From Pseudonocardia benzenivorans CB1190 (GTDB taxonomy: Bacteria; Actinomycetota; Actinomycetes; Mycobacteriales; Pseudonocardiaceae), in NCBI RefSeq assembly GCF_000196675.2, contig NC_015312.1:4960001-5024000 (forward strand): a stretch of DNA of 64,000 bases, given 5' to 3'. The notes under the pieces are model-generated. The model did no database searches. It had not been told where the DNA came from and saw only the letters and a program-made list of their open reading frames with translations. How positions within the stretch are numbered: the first letter of the stretch is position 1; the number at the start of each line of letters is the position of its first letter. Shown piece after piece: positions 16,498 through 25,061 of this stretch. The translations under genes were made by a program, and so were the position numbers.

Positions 16498-17778
16498 GCG
16501 ATCCTCCGGTGACGGTGTGTCGGGCGGGACGGTTCCGGTCGGTGCGGTGGCGGACGGGGACTGGACCGGCCGGCGGGTCTCGCCGACCGGGAGCAGCAGG
16601 ACGAGGGCGAGTGCGAGGAGCCCGGCGGTGCCCCACAGGGCACCGTGCAGGCCGCCGACGGCGATGCCGATGCCCGCGAGCAGGCCGCCGGCGAGCATGC
16701 CGACGTCGCTCGCGATCCGGTACGCGGCGAGCCCCGCCTCCGGGTCGGGCGCGAGATCGACGGTCATCGCCGCGGGGATCACCCACGTCGCGCCGACGGT
16801 CACGCCCGCCGCGAGCGCGCCCAGGGTGAACCCGGTGGGCCCGGCGACGAGGGTCAGCGCGACCGTCGCGAGCACCCCCCAGCCCAGCGCGAGGGCGAGC
16901 GGCGCGAACCGGCCGCGGCGATCGGTGAACCGGGCACCGAAGTGCATGACGGCGACGTCGGTGAGCGCGAGCGCGAACAGGGCCACGCCGAGCGGCACCC
17001 ACGCCATCCCGAGCTGCTCGCCGAGCAGCGGGATGATCGTCATCGCCAGCCCGGAGCGCAGCGCCTGGCCGGTCCCGGAGAGCACGAGCGCCGACCACGC
17101 CCTCGCCCCGCGGACCCCCAGCCCGCGGGGCAGGCCCAGCCGCGGGCGCGACGCCGACCGCAGCCGCGGCGCGAACGCCCAGGCCGCGGCGGCGCCGAGC
17201 AGGTTGACCGCGGCGCACACCCCGAACAGCAGGCGCAGGCCGTCGACGCCCGGCCGCAGCGCCACGACGAGCCCGCCCCCCAGCGGGCCCGTCGCGATCC
17301 CCGCGAACCAGGCGGCGTTGAACGAGCCGATGGCACCGCCGCGCTCGTGCGCGCGGGCCAGCCGGACCGCGGCCTGCACACCGCCGCCCATGAACAGGGC
17401 GCCGCCGAAGCCCTGCAGCACCCGCGCGAGCCCGACGACGACCCAGTCGGTCGTCGCCGCCGAGAGCAGCGAGCCGATCCCGAACACCAGCATCGACACG
17501 GCGAGCGCGATCCGTGAGTCGAGCCGCGGCACGAACCGCGTCCCGAACGCGTCGACGAGCAGCAGCGACAGTCCCATCGACGCGACGACGTAGGCCGCCC
17601 ACTCCGGCCGCGCGCCCAGCCCGACGACCAGCAGCGCCGTGAACGGCGCGGTGAGCCCGAAGCCGACCCCGGCGACGGCGACGAGCCCGTGGAAGGAGCG
17701 CCGCCCACCCCCCGCCCCGGGAGCCGGGGTCGCCGGTCCCGGGACGAGGGTCGACAGGCGCACCGCAGGACCTGTCAT
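16288..17778 (-). CDS. MFS transporter with in-frame C-terminal GatC-like extension
   Basis: 496 aa as one uninterrupted frame. Residues about 25-400 are a 12-helix major facilitator protein: GLVAVAGVGFGLTAPF (helix 1), the loop motif ARPEWAAY, GFGGALFMGGGVQAAVRL, and many hydrophobic stretches up to LLALALVLLLPVGE. A proline/threonine-rich linker of about 30 residues then leads without a stop into the 69-residue GatC-like segment. ATGA overlap with amidase C argues for one operon. The product could be a true fusion, or the tail could also be translated alone from the strong internal start at 16497. It likely imports or exports a pathway intermediate. Confidence 0.8.
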   Translation of the reverse strand: MTGPAVRLSTLVPGPATPAPGAGGGRRSFHGLVAVAGVGFGLTAPFTALLVVGLGARPEWAAYVVASMGLSLLLVDAFGTRFVPRLDSRIALAVSMLVFGIGSLLSAATTDWVVVGLARVLQGFGGALFMGGGVQAAVRLARAHERGGAIGSFNAAWFAGIATGPLGGGLVVALRPGVDGLRLLFGVCAAVNLLGAAAAWAFAPRLRSASRPRLGLPRGLGVRGARAWSALVLSGTGQALRSGLAMTIIPLLGEQLGMAWVPLGVALFALALTDVAVMHFGARFTDRRGRFAPLALALGWGVLATVALTLVAGPTGFTLGALAAGVTVGATWVIPAAMTVDLAPDPEAGLAAYRIASDVGMLAGGLLAGIGIAVGGLHGALWGTAGLLALALVLLLPVGETRRPVQSPSATAPTGTVPPDTPSPEDRMPLPDIDGFAVIAAAQDITLVPDRLAQAHATHTAYHPDLQRLRALPLPYTEPVTEPATATAWIANGGRS

Positions 17779-19358
17779 GCCTGGGCGACCGCCGCCGGGG
17801 CGCCGGTTCCGGGCATCACGCCGACGGCCGCCTCGACGACGGCGCCGGCACGGAACGTGCGTGCGTCCTCCCAGTGCGGCGCGACGATCTGGATCGACGT
17901 CGGCATCCCCGTCGCCGGGTCGACCCCGCTGGGCACGGCCAGCGACGGATGTCCCGAGAGGTTGGTGACGCACGTGTTGGCGACCATCGTCGTCCCGCGG
18001 GCGAGCAGCTCCGGGTCCTCGGCCGGCCGGTCGAGCAGCACCGGCGCGACCTGCGGCGTCGTCGGTGTGACGAGCAGGTCGCAGGACTGCAGGGCGACGT
18101 CGATCTCCGCCGTCAGCGCCCGGCGCAGGTTGGCGGCCTTGGCGAAGTACGTCGAGAAGTAGGTGTCGTGCAGGTAGCGGCCCGCCAGCAGCCACACCTT
18201 GAAGAACGGCGGGAACGCGTCCGCCTCGAGCCTGCGCACCATCGCGAACGCGTGCGTCCGCTCGACGTCGACCTCGCCCAGGTGGGAGTAGCCGGCCCCG
18301 TCGGACTGCACGCCCATCCAGCCGAGGTGGACGAGCAGGGCCGTCGCGATCGCCCAGCCGTCGGACCACAGCGGGACCGACACGGGCACGACGGTCGCCC
18401 CCGCGGCCTCCAGCGCGGCGCAGGAGTCGCGGAACCCGGCCAGCACTCCGGGCTCGCAGAGGTCCTCGCCGCAGCCCTGCGCGACGACGCCGATCGTCAT
18501 CCCCGCGACGCCGTCGCCGAGCACCGCGGCGGCGGTCGTCGGCGCGGGACGGCCGCGGACCCATTGCGGGTCGCGGTCGGAGTGCCCGCTCATCACGTCG
18601 AGCATCCGGGCGGTCAGCCCGACCGTGGAGGCGATCGGACACACCGAGTCGATGGTGTGGTCCATGTAGGTCAGGCCGTGCGAGGGCACCAGGCCCTGCG
18701 TGCCCTTGATCGAGACGACCCCGTTGAACGACGCGGGAATCCGCGCCGAGCCGCCCTCGTCGACACCGATCGCGAGGTCCACCGCACCCGACCGCACGGC
18801 CGACCCGGACCCGCCCGACGACCCGCCGGCCGACCGCGACGGGTCGACGGCGTTGCGCGCCGGCCCGAGCCAGCTCGACTCGCCGGTGCCCGACGTCGAG
18901 AAGTCGTCGAGGTTGGTCTTGCCCGTGATGCTCGCGCCCGCGTCGAGCAGCCGCGACACGACGACCGCGTCGGTCGTCGGGGTGTAGCTCAGGGTGCGGG
19001 ACGCGTTGCTGATCGGGATCCCCGCGACGGCCAGGTTGTCCTTCACCCCGACGGTCAGGCCCGCCAGCGGACCCCCGGCCGCACCGGTGACCCGGCACCG
19101 CCGGACGAAGGCGTGGAACGGGTCGTCGTCGTGGCTGGGCGGTGCACCCGGGTCGCGGTCGGTGTGGACCAGCGGCGGCATCGGTGCGTGCAGCTCGTCG
19201 AGCCGGTCCATCCCGGCGAGGATCCCGTCGAGGACGTCGGCGTACTGCTCGGCCTCCCGCGGGGTGAGGTGCATGAACTCGGCGGCACCGAGCTCGGCGA
19301 CCTGCTCGGGTGTGGGGCGGCGGACGAAGCCGCGGATCCTGTTGCGCGGCATGGCCAT
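17775..19358 (-). CDS. Amidase-signature-family amidohydrolase (amidase C)
   Basis: 527 aa, ATG at 19358 with GGAGG 6-7 nt upstream. The catalytic elements are VGVKDNLAV (Lys), SAGGSSGGSGSAV (cis-Ser) and IGVDEGGSARIPA (nucleophile Ser). It differs from amidases A and B in having a ~75-residue N-terminal helical extension (RRPTPEQVAELGAAEF) and DEGGSAR in place of DTGGSIR, so it is a separate subfamily and probably acts on a different intermediate. It is the first gene after the palindrome and overlaps the MFS start (ATGA). Confidence 0.92.
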   Translation of the reverse strand: MAMPRNRIRGFVRRPTPEQVAELGAAEFMHLTPREAEQYADVLDGILAGMDRLDELHAPMPPLVHTDRDPGAPPSHDDDPFHAFVRRCRVTGAAGGPLAGLTVGVKDNLAVAGIPISNASRTLSYTPTTDAVVVSRLLDAGASITGKTNLDDFSTSGTGESSWLGPARNAVDPSRSAGGSSGGSGSAVRSGAVDLAIGVDEGGSARIPASFNGVVSIKGTQGLVPSHGLTYMDHTIDSVCPIASTVGLTARMLDVMSGHSDRDPQWVRGRPAPTTAAAVLGDGVAGMTIGVVAQGCGEDLCEPGVLAGFRDSCAALEAAGATVVPVSVPLWSDGWAIATALLVHLGWMGVQSDGAGYSHLGEVDVERTHAFAMVRRLEADAFPPFFKVWLLAGRYLHDTYFSTYFAKAANLRRALTAEIDVALQSCDLLVTPTTPQVAPVLLDRPAEDPELLARGTTMVANTCVTNLSGHPSLAVPSGVDPATGMPTSIQIVAPHWEDARTFRAGAVVEAAVGVMPGTGAPAAVAQA

Positions 19359-19422
19359 GAGGAACCTCCAGCGTCGGAGTGCGGTGCAGTGCAGTTCAAT
19401 GCGGTGGAGTGCGGAACGGGCC

Positions 19423-19464
19423 CGTGAGTGGCGATGGTCGCCATGGCGACCATCGCCACTCACG
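19423..19464. repeat. 42-bp perfect palindrome
   Basis: The 42 bases read identically on both strands: left half CGTGAGTGGCGATGGTCG followed by CCATGG at the centre and the mirror half. As RNA it would fold into a long perfect hairpin, so it could terminate the ABC transporter transcript, protect its 3' end, or be a dispersed intergenic repeat. No T-tract follows. Between it and the amidase ATG, GGAGTGCGG occurs twice in a quasi-repetitive stretch (19375-19415). Confidence 0.85.
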
Positions 19465-19477
19465 ACGGCGGCCGGGA

Positions 19478-21103
19478 TCAGCCCGAGTCGCCGATCGAGA
19501 TCGTCGTGAGGTCGGCGAACCAGGACTGCGGCTGCACGAAGCCCTTGACGTTCGCCGACAGGACGCGCGGGTTCTTGTCGTTCACCACGACCAGCCACGG
19601 CGAGTCCTGTCCGAGGATCTGCGCGACCTGCGCGTAGACGTCGGACCGCTGCTTGTCGTCGAGGATCGTGCGCGCCTTGGCGAGCAGCGCGTCGACCTGC
19701 GGGTTGGAGTACTTGCCGGCGTTGGAGGTCGACTGCGAGCCGAACCAGCTCGTCCAGAACCCCTCCTGCTGGTAGCTCAGGGAGATGTTCATGGCGTTGG
19801 CGTCGTCGGGGATGTTGCCGGCGAAGAAGTCGTTGAGCATCGCCGCCCACTCGATCGGCTTGAGCTCGACCTTGACCCCGACCGCGGCCAGGTCGGCCTG
19901 CAGCGCGGTGTTCATCGGGGTCGGCACCATGTTCCCGGAGCCGCTGGTCGGGTAGGACAGCGTCATCGTGAAGCCATTCGGGTAGCCGGCCTCGGCGAGC
20001 AGCTGCTTGGCCTTCGCCGGGTCGTAGCCGTAGACCTCGCTCTCCGGCCGGAACGACGCGTCGGCCTTCGGGGTGAAGCCCAGCGCGGGTTCCGCGGTGC
20101 CCTTGAGGATGTTGTCCACCAGCGACTGCCGGTTGATCGCCCAGTTCAGCGCCTCGCGGACCTTCTGGTTGTCGAACGGCGCCTTGCGCATGTTGTAGAC
20201 CCAGGGCCAGATGTGGTTGTAGGAGTTCGTGAGCACCTGGAAGCCCTGGTTCTGCAGGCTCGGGACGTCGTCCGGCGGCGGGACCTCGATCCAGTTGACC
20301 TCACCGGAGCGCAATGCGGCGACGCGGGCCGTCGGGTCCGGGATCGGCCTGAGGATGACCTTGTCGAGCTTGGGCGCGCCGTTCCAGTAGCTCGCGTTCT
20401 TCGTCATGACGAGGCGCTGGCCGCGCTCGAGCGACTCGAACTTGAACGGCCCGGTGCCGACCGGCTTCTCCGCGAAGCCCTGGTTGCCCTCGGCCTTGAT
20501 CGCGGTCGGGCTGCCGAAGTAGACCGTCGCGAGGTCGACCGGCAGGTAGGACCAGGGGCCGTTGGTGTCGATCGTGATGGTCATGTCGTCGACCTTGGAG
20601 AAGCTCTTGATCCCCGCGATCGAGAGCCCGCCCTGCGCGTTGAGCTCCTGGTAGAAGTTCGGGCTGCTCTTGTCGGCGTAGCGCTCGAGGTTGAAGATCG
20701 CGGCGTCGGCGTTCCACGGGGTGCCGTCGTGGAAGGTCACCCCGGGCCGGAGCTTGAACGTCCAGCTCGTCAGGTCGGCGTTGGGCTGCCACGACTCCGC
20801 GAGGTCGGGCTCGATCTTCGGGATCTGGTCGCCCTTGGTGAGGTCGAACTTCGTCAGGCCGTCGTAGAGCTGGTTGGCGACGAACCGCAGCCCCTCGTAG
20901 CCCTGCCCCTGCGCGAGGCCGGTGTCGAGGATGGGGATGTCGCTGGCCGTCATGCCGATGATCAGCGTGTTGCCCCCGGCGCCGCCCCCGGACGTGGCGC
21001 TGCCGCCGCATGCGGACAGCACCAGGAGCAGCGCCGACAGGAGCGCGGTGACCGCGGTGGACAGCAGCCGCCGTCTGCGGCGGCGTGGATCGGGACTCGA
21101 CAC
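19478..21103 (-). CDS. ABC transporter substrate-binding lipoprotein (peptide/opine/nickel family 5)
   Basis: 541 aa. A basic n-region, hydrophobic stretch and lipobox LVLSACGG (Cys near residue 32) show a lipid-anchored extracytoplasmic protein. Family-5 signatures follow: YDGLTKFD, AESWQPNADLTSWTFKLRPGVTFHDGTP is represented by FKLRPGVTFHDGTPW, then FGSPTAIKAEG and VGTGPFKFE. Such proteins capture di/oligopeptides or other small polar molecules. It is encoded last in the transporter set, 93 nt after the second ATPase. Placed with amidases it probably delivers an amide or short peptide. Confidence 0.93.
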   Translation of the reverse strand: MSSPDPRRRRRRLLSTAVTALLSALLLVLSACGGSATSGGGAGGNTLIIGMTASDIPILDTGLAQGQGYEGLRFVANQLYDGLTKFDLTKGDQIPKIEPDLAESWQPNADLTSWTFKLRPGVTFHDGTPWNADAAIFNLERYADKSSPNFYQELNAQGGLSIAGIKSFSKVDDMTITIDTNGPWSYLPVDLATVYFGSPTAIKAEGNQGFAEKPVGTGPFKFESLERGQRLVMTKNASYWNGAPKLDKVILRPIPDPTARVAALRSGEVNWIEVPPPDDVPSLQNQGFQVLTNSYNHIWPWVYNMRKAPFDNQKVREALNWAINRQSLVDNILKGTAEPALGFTPKADASFRPESEVYGYDPAKAKQLLAEAGYPNGFTMTLSYPTSGSGNMVPTPMNTALQADLAAVGVKVELKPIEWAAMLNDFFAGNIPDDANAMNISLSYQQEGFWTSWFGSQSTSNAGKYSNPQVDALLAKARTILDDKQRSDVYAQVAQILGQDSPWLVVVNDKNPRVLSANVKGFVQPQSWFADLTTISIGDSG

Positions 21104-21196
21104 GGGCGTTCCTCTCGGGGCAGGGACAGCGGGCGGACGCGGTGCAGGGGTGGTCGGCCGGCGGCGCCGCTGCCGTCGGAGGGGGGTCGGGCGGAC

Positions 21197-22147
21197 TCAG
21201 CCGGCGGTGGCCGGGACGGCCTGGGGCGTGACGTGGACGCAGGCGGCGGCGTGCGTCGGGGTCACCGGGACGAGCGCGGGCCAGTCGTCGGCGCAGACGT
21301 CCTCGGCGACCGGGCAGCGGGTGCGGAACCCGCAGCCCGACGGCGGGTTCGCCGGGCTGGGCAGCTCGCCGTGCAGCACGATGCGCTCGCGGCCCTGGCC
21401 GGGGGTCGCCGACAGCAGTGCCGTCGTGTACGGGTGCTGCGGGGCCTCCCACAACCGCTCCGCCGACGCGACCTCCACGACCCGGCCCAGGTACATCACC
21501 GCGACGCGGTCGGAGATGTGCTCGACGACGGCGAGGTCGTGGGAGATGAACAGGAACGCGACGCCGGTCTCGCGCTGCAGGTCGGCCAGCAGGTTGAGCA
21601 CCTGCGCCTGCACGCTCTTGTCCAGCGCGGACACGGCCTCGTCGCACACCACGAGGTCCGGCGACGTCGACAGCGCCCTGGCGATCGCGACCCGCTGCAG
21701 CTGCCCGCCGGAGAGCTCGTGGGGGAAGCGCTCGCTCTGTGCCGCCGTCAGGCCGACCCGGTCGAGCAGCGCGAGGACCCGAGGCCCGCGCTCGGCCCGG
21801 GCGACGCCGTGCGCGCGCAGGTTGAACTCGATCGACGAGCGCACCGTCAGCCGCGGGTTGAGCGACGTCTGCGGGTTCTGCGGCACCACCTGCAGCCGCG
21901 CCCGCAGCGCGCGCAGCCGGGCGCGGTTCATCGCCGGGATCGACTCGCCGTCGAAGGTGACGTCGCCGGAGTCCGGCGCGAGCAGCCCGAGCAGGATCTT
22001 CCCCGTCGTCGACTTGCCACAGCCCGACTCGCCGACGACGCCGAGCGTCTCGCCGCGGTGCACGGTCAGCGAGACGTCGGCGACGGCGCGCACCCCGTTG
22101 CCGAAGGTCTTGTTCAGCCCGGTCGCCTCCAGCAGCACGTCGCTCAC
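21197..22147 (-). CDS. Dpp/Opp-type ABC transporter ATPase (second subunit)
   Basis: 316 aa from the GTG overlapping the upstream ATPase stop (GTGA). Walker A GESGCGKST, signature ELSGGQLQRVAIARAL and Walker B LVVCDEAVSALD are all present. The C-terminal oligopeptide/dipeptide extension has HPYTTALLSA and the four-Cys-type motif CGFRTRCPVAEDVC. It pairs with the ATPase at 22144-23175 to power the two permeases. Confidence 0.94.
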   Translation of the reverse strand: MSDVLLEATGLNKTFGNGVRAVADVSLTVHRGETLGVVGESGCGKSTTGKILLGLLAPDSGDVTFDGESIPAMNRARLRALRARLQVVPQNPQTSLNPRLTVRSSIEFNLRAHGVARAERGPRVLALLDRVGLTAAQSERFPHELSGGQLQRVAIARALSTSPDLVVCDEAVSALDKSVQAQVLNLLADLQRETGVAFLFISHDLAVVEHISDRVAVMYLGRVVEVASAERLWEAPQHPYTTALLSATPGQGRERIVLHGELPSPANPPSGCGFRTRCPVAEDVCADDWPALVPVTPTHAAACVHVTPQAVPATAG

Positions 22148-23175
22148 GCCGCACGCTCCTGGGCCGGGCCGGGGTTGGCGACCGGGCAGGCGGCCGCCCG
22201 GTCGGGGGCGACCGTCACCAGCGGCGGGTCCTGCTCGTGGCACGACGGGCGGGCCTGCGGGCAGCGCGGGGCGAACGCGCAGCCCGCCGGGAAGGCGCCG
22301 ACGGGCGGTGGCGACCCGACGATCGAGCGCAGCGCTCCCCTGGCGACGCCCGGTGTCGGCAGGGCGGCCAGCAGACCCGACGTGTACGGGTGCCGCGGCT
22401 CGCCGAGCACCTGCGCGGCCGGACCCTCCTCGACGAGCCTGCCCGCGTACATGACCCCGATGCGGCCACCGAAGTCGCGGGCGACGCCGACGTCGTGCGT
22501 GACCATCAGGACGGCCGTGCCCGACCGCTGCTGCAGCTCGACGATCAGCTCCAGGATCTGGGCCTGCACCGTGACGTCCAGCGCGGTCGTCGGCTCGTCG
22601 GCGATGAGCACCTGCGGGTCGCAGCTGACGGCGATCGCGATGACCGCCCGCTGCCGCATGCCGCCCGAGAGCTGGTGCGGGTAGCTGTCGGCGACGCGCT
22701 TCGGGTCGGGGATGCCGACCATCGCCAGCAGCTCCTCCGCCCGCCTGCGCGCGGCCTGCTTCGTCGTGGCGACGCCGTGCACACCCAGGACCTCGACGAG
22801 CTGCGACCCGATGCGCCGCAACGGGTCCAGCGCACCCGTCGGGTCCTGCGGGATGAGCGCGACCTGACCGCCGCGCAAGCTGCGCAGCTCCGGCGCGGGC
22901 AGGCCCAGCAGCTCGCGGCCGTTCATCGTCACGCTGCCGCCGATCTTCGCCGCCGACCCGTAGAGCTGCATGATCGACCGGGCGGTGACCGACTTGCCGC
23001 TGCCGCTCTCGCCCAGCAGCATCATCGTCTCGCCGCGGCGCAGGGTGAACGAGACGCCGCGCACGACGTCGACGCTGCGGTGCCGGGACACGAACGTCGT
23101 CGTGAGGTCGGTGACCTGCAGCGGGGCGACGGTGGTGTCGGTCGCCGCCGGGTCCTTCTCCAGCGAGGTGGTCAC
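22144..23175 (-). CDS. Dpp/Opp-type ABC transporter ATPase (first subunit)
   Basis: 343 aa, GTG start overlapping the permease stop. Walker A GESGSGKSVTAR, signature QLSGGMRQRAVIAIA, Walker B VLIADEPTTALD and H-loop VTHDVGVA are complete. The C-terminal HPYTSGLLAA and CAFAPRCPQARPSC form the oligo/dipeptide transporter extension. It uses ATP to drive the family-5 import system in this operon. Confidence 0.94.
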   Translation of the reverse strand: MTTSLEKDPAATDTTVAPLQVTDLTTTFVSRHRSVDVVRGVSFTLRRGETMMLLGESGSGKSVTARSIMQLYGSAAKIGGSVTMNGRELLGLPAPELRSLRGGQVALIPQDPTGALDPLRRIGSQLVEVLGVHGVATTKQAARRRAEELLAMVGIPDPKRVADSYPHQLSGGMRQRAVIAIAVSCDPQVLIADEPTTALDVTVQAQILELIVELQQRSGTAVLMVTHDVGVARDFGGRIGVMYAGRLVEEGPAAQVLGEPRHPYTSGLLAALPTPGVARGALRSIVGSPPPVGAFPAGCAFAPRCPQARPSCHEQDPPLVTVAPDRAAACPVANPGPAQERAA

Positions 23176-24065
23176 GCGCGGGCCTCCGATCGGACGTCGA
23201 GCAGGTCGCGCAGCCCGTCGCCGAGGACGTTGAACGCCACCGACGCGACGAGGATCGCGAGCGCGGGGATCGCCGCGAGGAACGGCGCCGTGTAGATGTA
23301 CTGCGTGTGGTCGCTGACCATGAGCCCCCACTCGGCCGTGGGCGGTGACACCCCGAGTCCCAGGAAGCTCAGACCCGCGGCGTAGACGATCGAGAGCCCG
23401 ATCAGTGCCGTGCAGTAGACGACGACGGGCGGGGCCACGTTGGGCAGTACCTGCCGCGTCGCGATGGCGAGCCGCGACGCCCCGCTCGCCCGGGCGGCGT
23501 CCATGTAGTCGAGGTCGGCCAGCCGGCGCGTCTCCGTCTCCGCGACCCGGGCGACGGGCGGCACCAGGATCACGGCGAGCGCGATGATCGAGTTGGAGAT
23601 GCCCGAGCCGAGCGCGGCCGCGATGGCGATGGCCAGCAGCACCGCGGGGAAGGCGTAGAAGACGTCGAGGGTGCGCATGATCGCCCGGTGCCCCCACTTG
23701 CCCGAGAGCCCGGCCGTCACCCCCAACGTGGTGCCGACGACGGCGGCGAACAGCACCGGGACCAGTCCCGCGAGCAGCGAGAGCCGGGTACCGTCGATCA
23801 GCCGGGCGAAGACGTCGCGGCCCTGGCCGTCGGTGCCGAGGATGTGCCCGGCGCTGCCGGCGGGCAGCAGCCGGCGCGCCGCGTCGCCCGCGTTCGGGTC
23901 GCCGACGAGCAGCGGCCCGACGATCGCGACGAGCACGATCAGCGCGACGACGCCCGCCGCGATCCGGGCGGACACGGTCATCCGGCGCCTGCGGCGCGGG
24001 GCGGTGGTGGGGGCGGCGCCGCTGCCGGGAACGGCGTTCGGCGACGCTTCGATGGTGGCGGTCAC
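23172..24065 (-). CDS. Dpp/Opp-type ABC transporter permease C
   Basis: 297 aa. After a polar, basic N-terminus come a first helix (residues about 33-52), GTDGQGRDVFARLIDGTRLSL typified by LGTDGQGRDVFAR, and the EAA coupling loop (DYMDAARASGASRLAIATRQVLPN, read as AARASGASRL). Six helices are expected. It forms the import channel with the permease at 24117-25061. The ATG lies 51 nt from the previous stop. Confidence 0.93.
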   Translation of the reverse strand: MTATIEASPNAVPGSGAAPTTAPRRRRRMTVSARIAAGVVALIVLVAIVGPLLVGDPNAGDAARRLLPAGSAGHILGTDGQGRDVFARLIDGTRLSLLAGLVPVLFAAVVGTTLGVTAGLSGKWGHRAIMRTLDVFYAFPAVLLAIAIAAALGSGISNSIIALAVILVPPVARVAETETRRLADLDYMDAARASGASRLAIATRQVLPNVAPPVVVYCTALIGLSIVYAAGLSFLGLGVSPPTAEWGLMVSDHTQYIYTAPFLAAIPALAILVASVAFNVLGDGLRDLLDVRSEARA

Positions 24066-24116
24066 GAGGCTCCTCGAACGGGATTCGGCGGGTCGGGCGC
24101 GAACTCGGGGTCGGGG

Positions 24117-25061
24117 TCAGGCGCGGATTCGGGGGTCGACGAGCCCGTGCAGGGCGTCGACGACGAGGTTCAGCACGACGAACGCGAGCGCGGAGACGAG
24201 CACGCCCGCCTGGATGACCGGCAGGTCCCGCTGGGTGATCGACTGGTAGACCAGCAGCCCGATCCCCGGCCAGGCGAACACCGCCTCGACGAAGATGACG
24301 CCACCGAGCAGGTAGCCGATCTGCAGGCCCGCGACCGTCAGCAACGACGGCACGGTGTTGTGGAACGCGTGCACCATCACCCGGCGGTGCGAGAGCCCGC
24401 GCGAGGTCAGGGCCTCGACGAAGTCCATGCTCATCACGTCGAGCACCGACGAGCGGAACATCCGGGCGATAATCCCGGCGGGGACGAGCGCGGCCGTGAC
24501 CGCGGGCAGGATCAGGTGGTTGAACAGGTCGACGAACCCGCCGTCGCCGTTCGGGTTGTACATGCCGCTCACCGGGAACAACCCGGCTCCCGCCGCCAGG
24601 TAGATGATGAGCAGCAGACCGATCGAGTACTGCGGCACCGAGATCGAGAACAGCGCGAGCGCATTGCCCAGCCGGGCCAGGATGCCGGTGCGGCGCAGCG
24701 CCGTCAGCGCGCCGACCGCGACGCCGAGCACGATCGCGATGACCGCCGCGGCGGCGCTGAGGATCAGGGTGTTCATCAGCGCGTCCAGCACCATCGGCGC
24801 GACGTCGCTGCGCCGGGCGATGCTCGTCCCGAGGTCCCCGGTCAGGGTGTGCCCCAGCCAGGTCACGTACTGGACCGGCCACGGCTCGTTCAGGCCGAGC
24901 CGTTCGGTGAGCGCGGCGCGGGCCTCCGGCGACCCCGTCGGACCGAGCAGGGAGGCGACCGGATCACCCGGAATGATCTTGATGGTGATGAAGATGACGA
25001 TCGAGACCCCGAACAGGATCGGGATCGCCATCAGCAGCCGGCGGCCGACGTACCCCAGCAT
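24117..25061 (-). CDS. Dpp/Opp-type ABC transporter permease B
   Basis: 314 aa. The N-terminus MLGYVGRRLLMAIPILFGVSIV, given here as YVGRRLLMAIPILFG, and the motif IPGDPVASLLG are characteristic of DppB/OppB. The coupling loop is FVEALTSRGLSHRRVMVHA (key residues TSRGLS). It starts at an ATG sharing a base with the regulator stop (TGATG), so regulator and transporter are co-transcribed. Confidence 0.93.
   Translation of the reverse strand: MLGYVGRRLLMAIPILFGVSIVIFITIKIIPGDPVASLLGPTGSPEARAALTERLGLNEPWPVQYVTWLGHTLTGDLGTSIARRSDVAPMVLDALMNTLILSAAAAVIAIVLGVAVGALTALRRTGILARLGNALALFSISVPQYSIGLLLIIYLAAGAGLFPVSGMYNPNGDGGFVDLFNHLILPAVTAALVPAGIIARMFRSSVLDVMSMDFVEALTSRGLSHRRVMVHAFHNTVPSLLTVAGLQIGYLLGGVIFVEAVFAWPGIGLLVYQSITQRDLPVIQAGVLVSALAFVVLNLVVDALHGLVDPRIRA

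Noticed and set aside
19428..19460. Identical short peptide starts (MAMVAMATIATH) on both strands
   Set aside because: They are a consequence of the 42-bp palindrome, not genes; neither has a fitting ribosome site and both run into noncoding frames.
19379..22684. About 1,100-codon plus-strand frame opposite the transporter genes
   Set aside because: Low-complexity composition, antisense to clear ABC transporter genes with intact Walker motifs.
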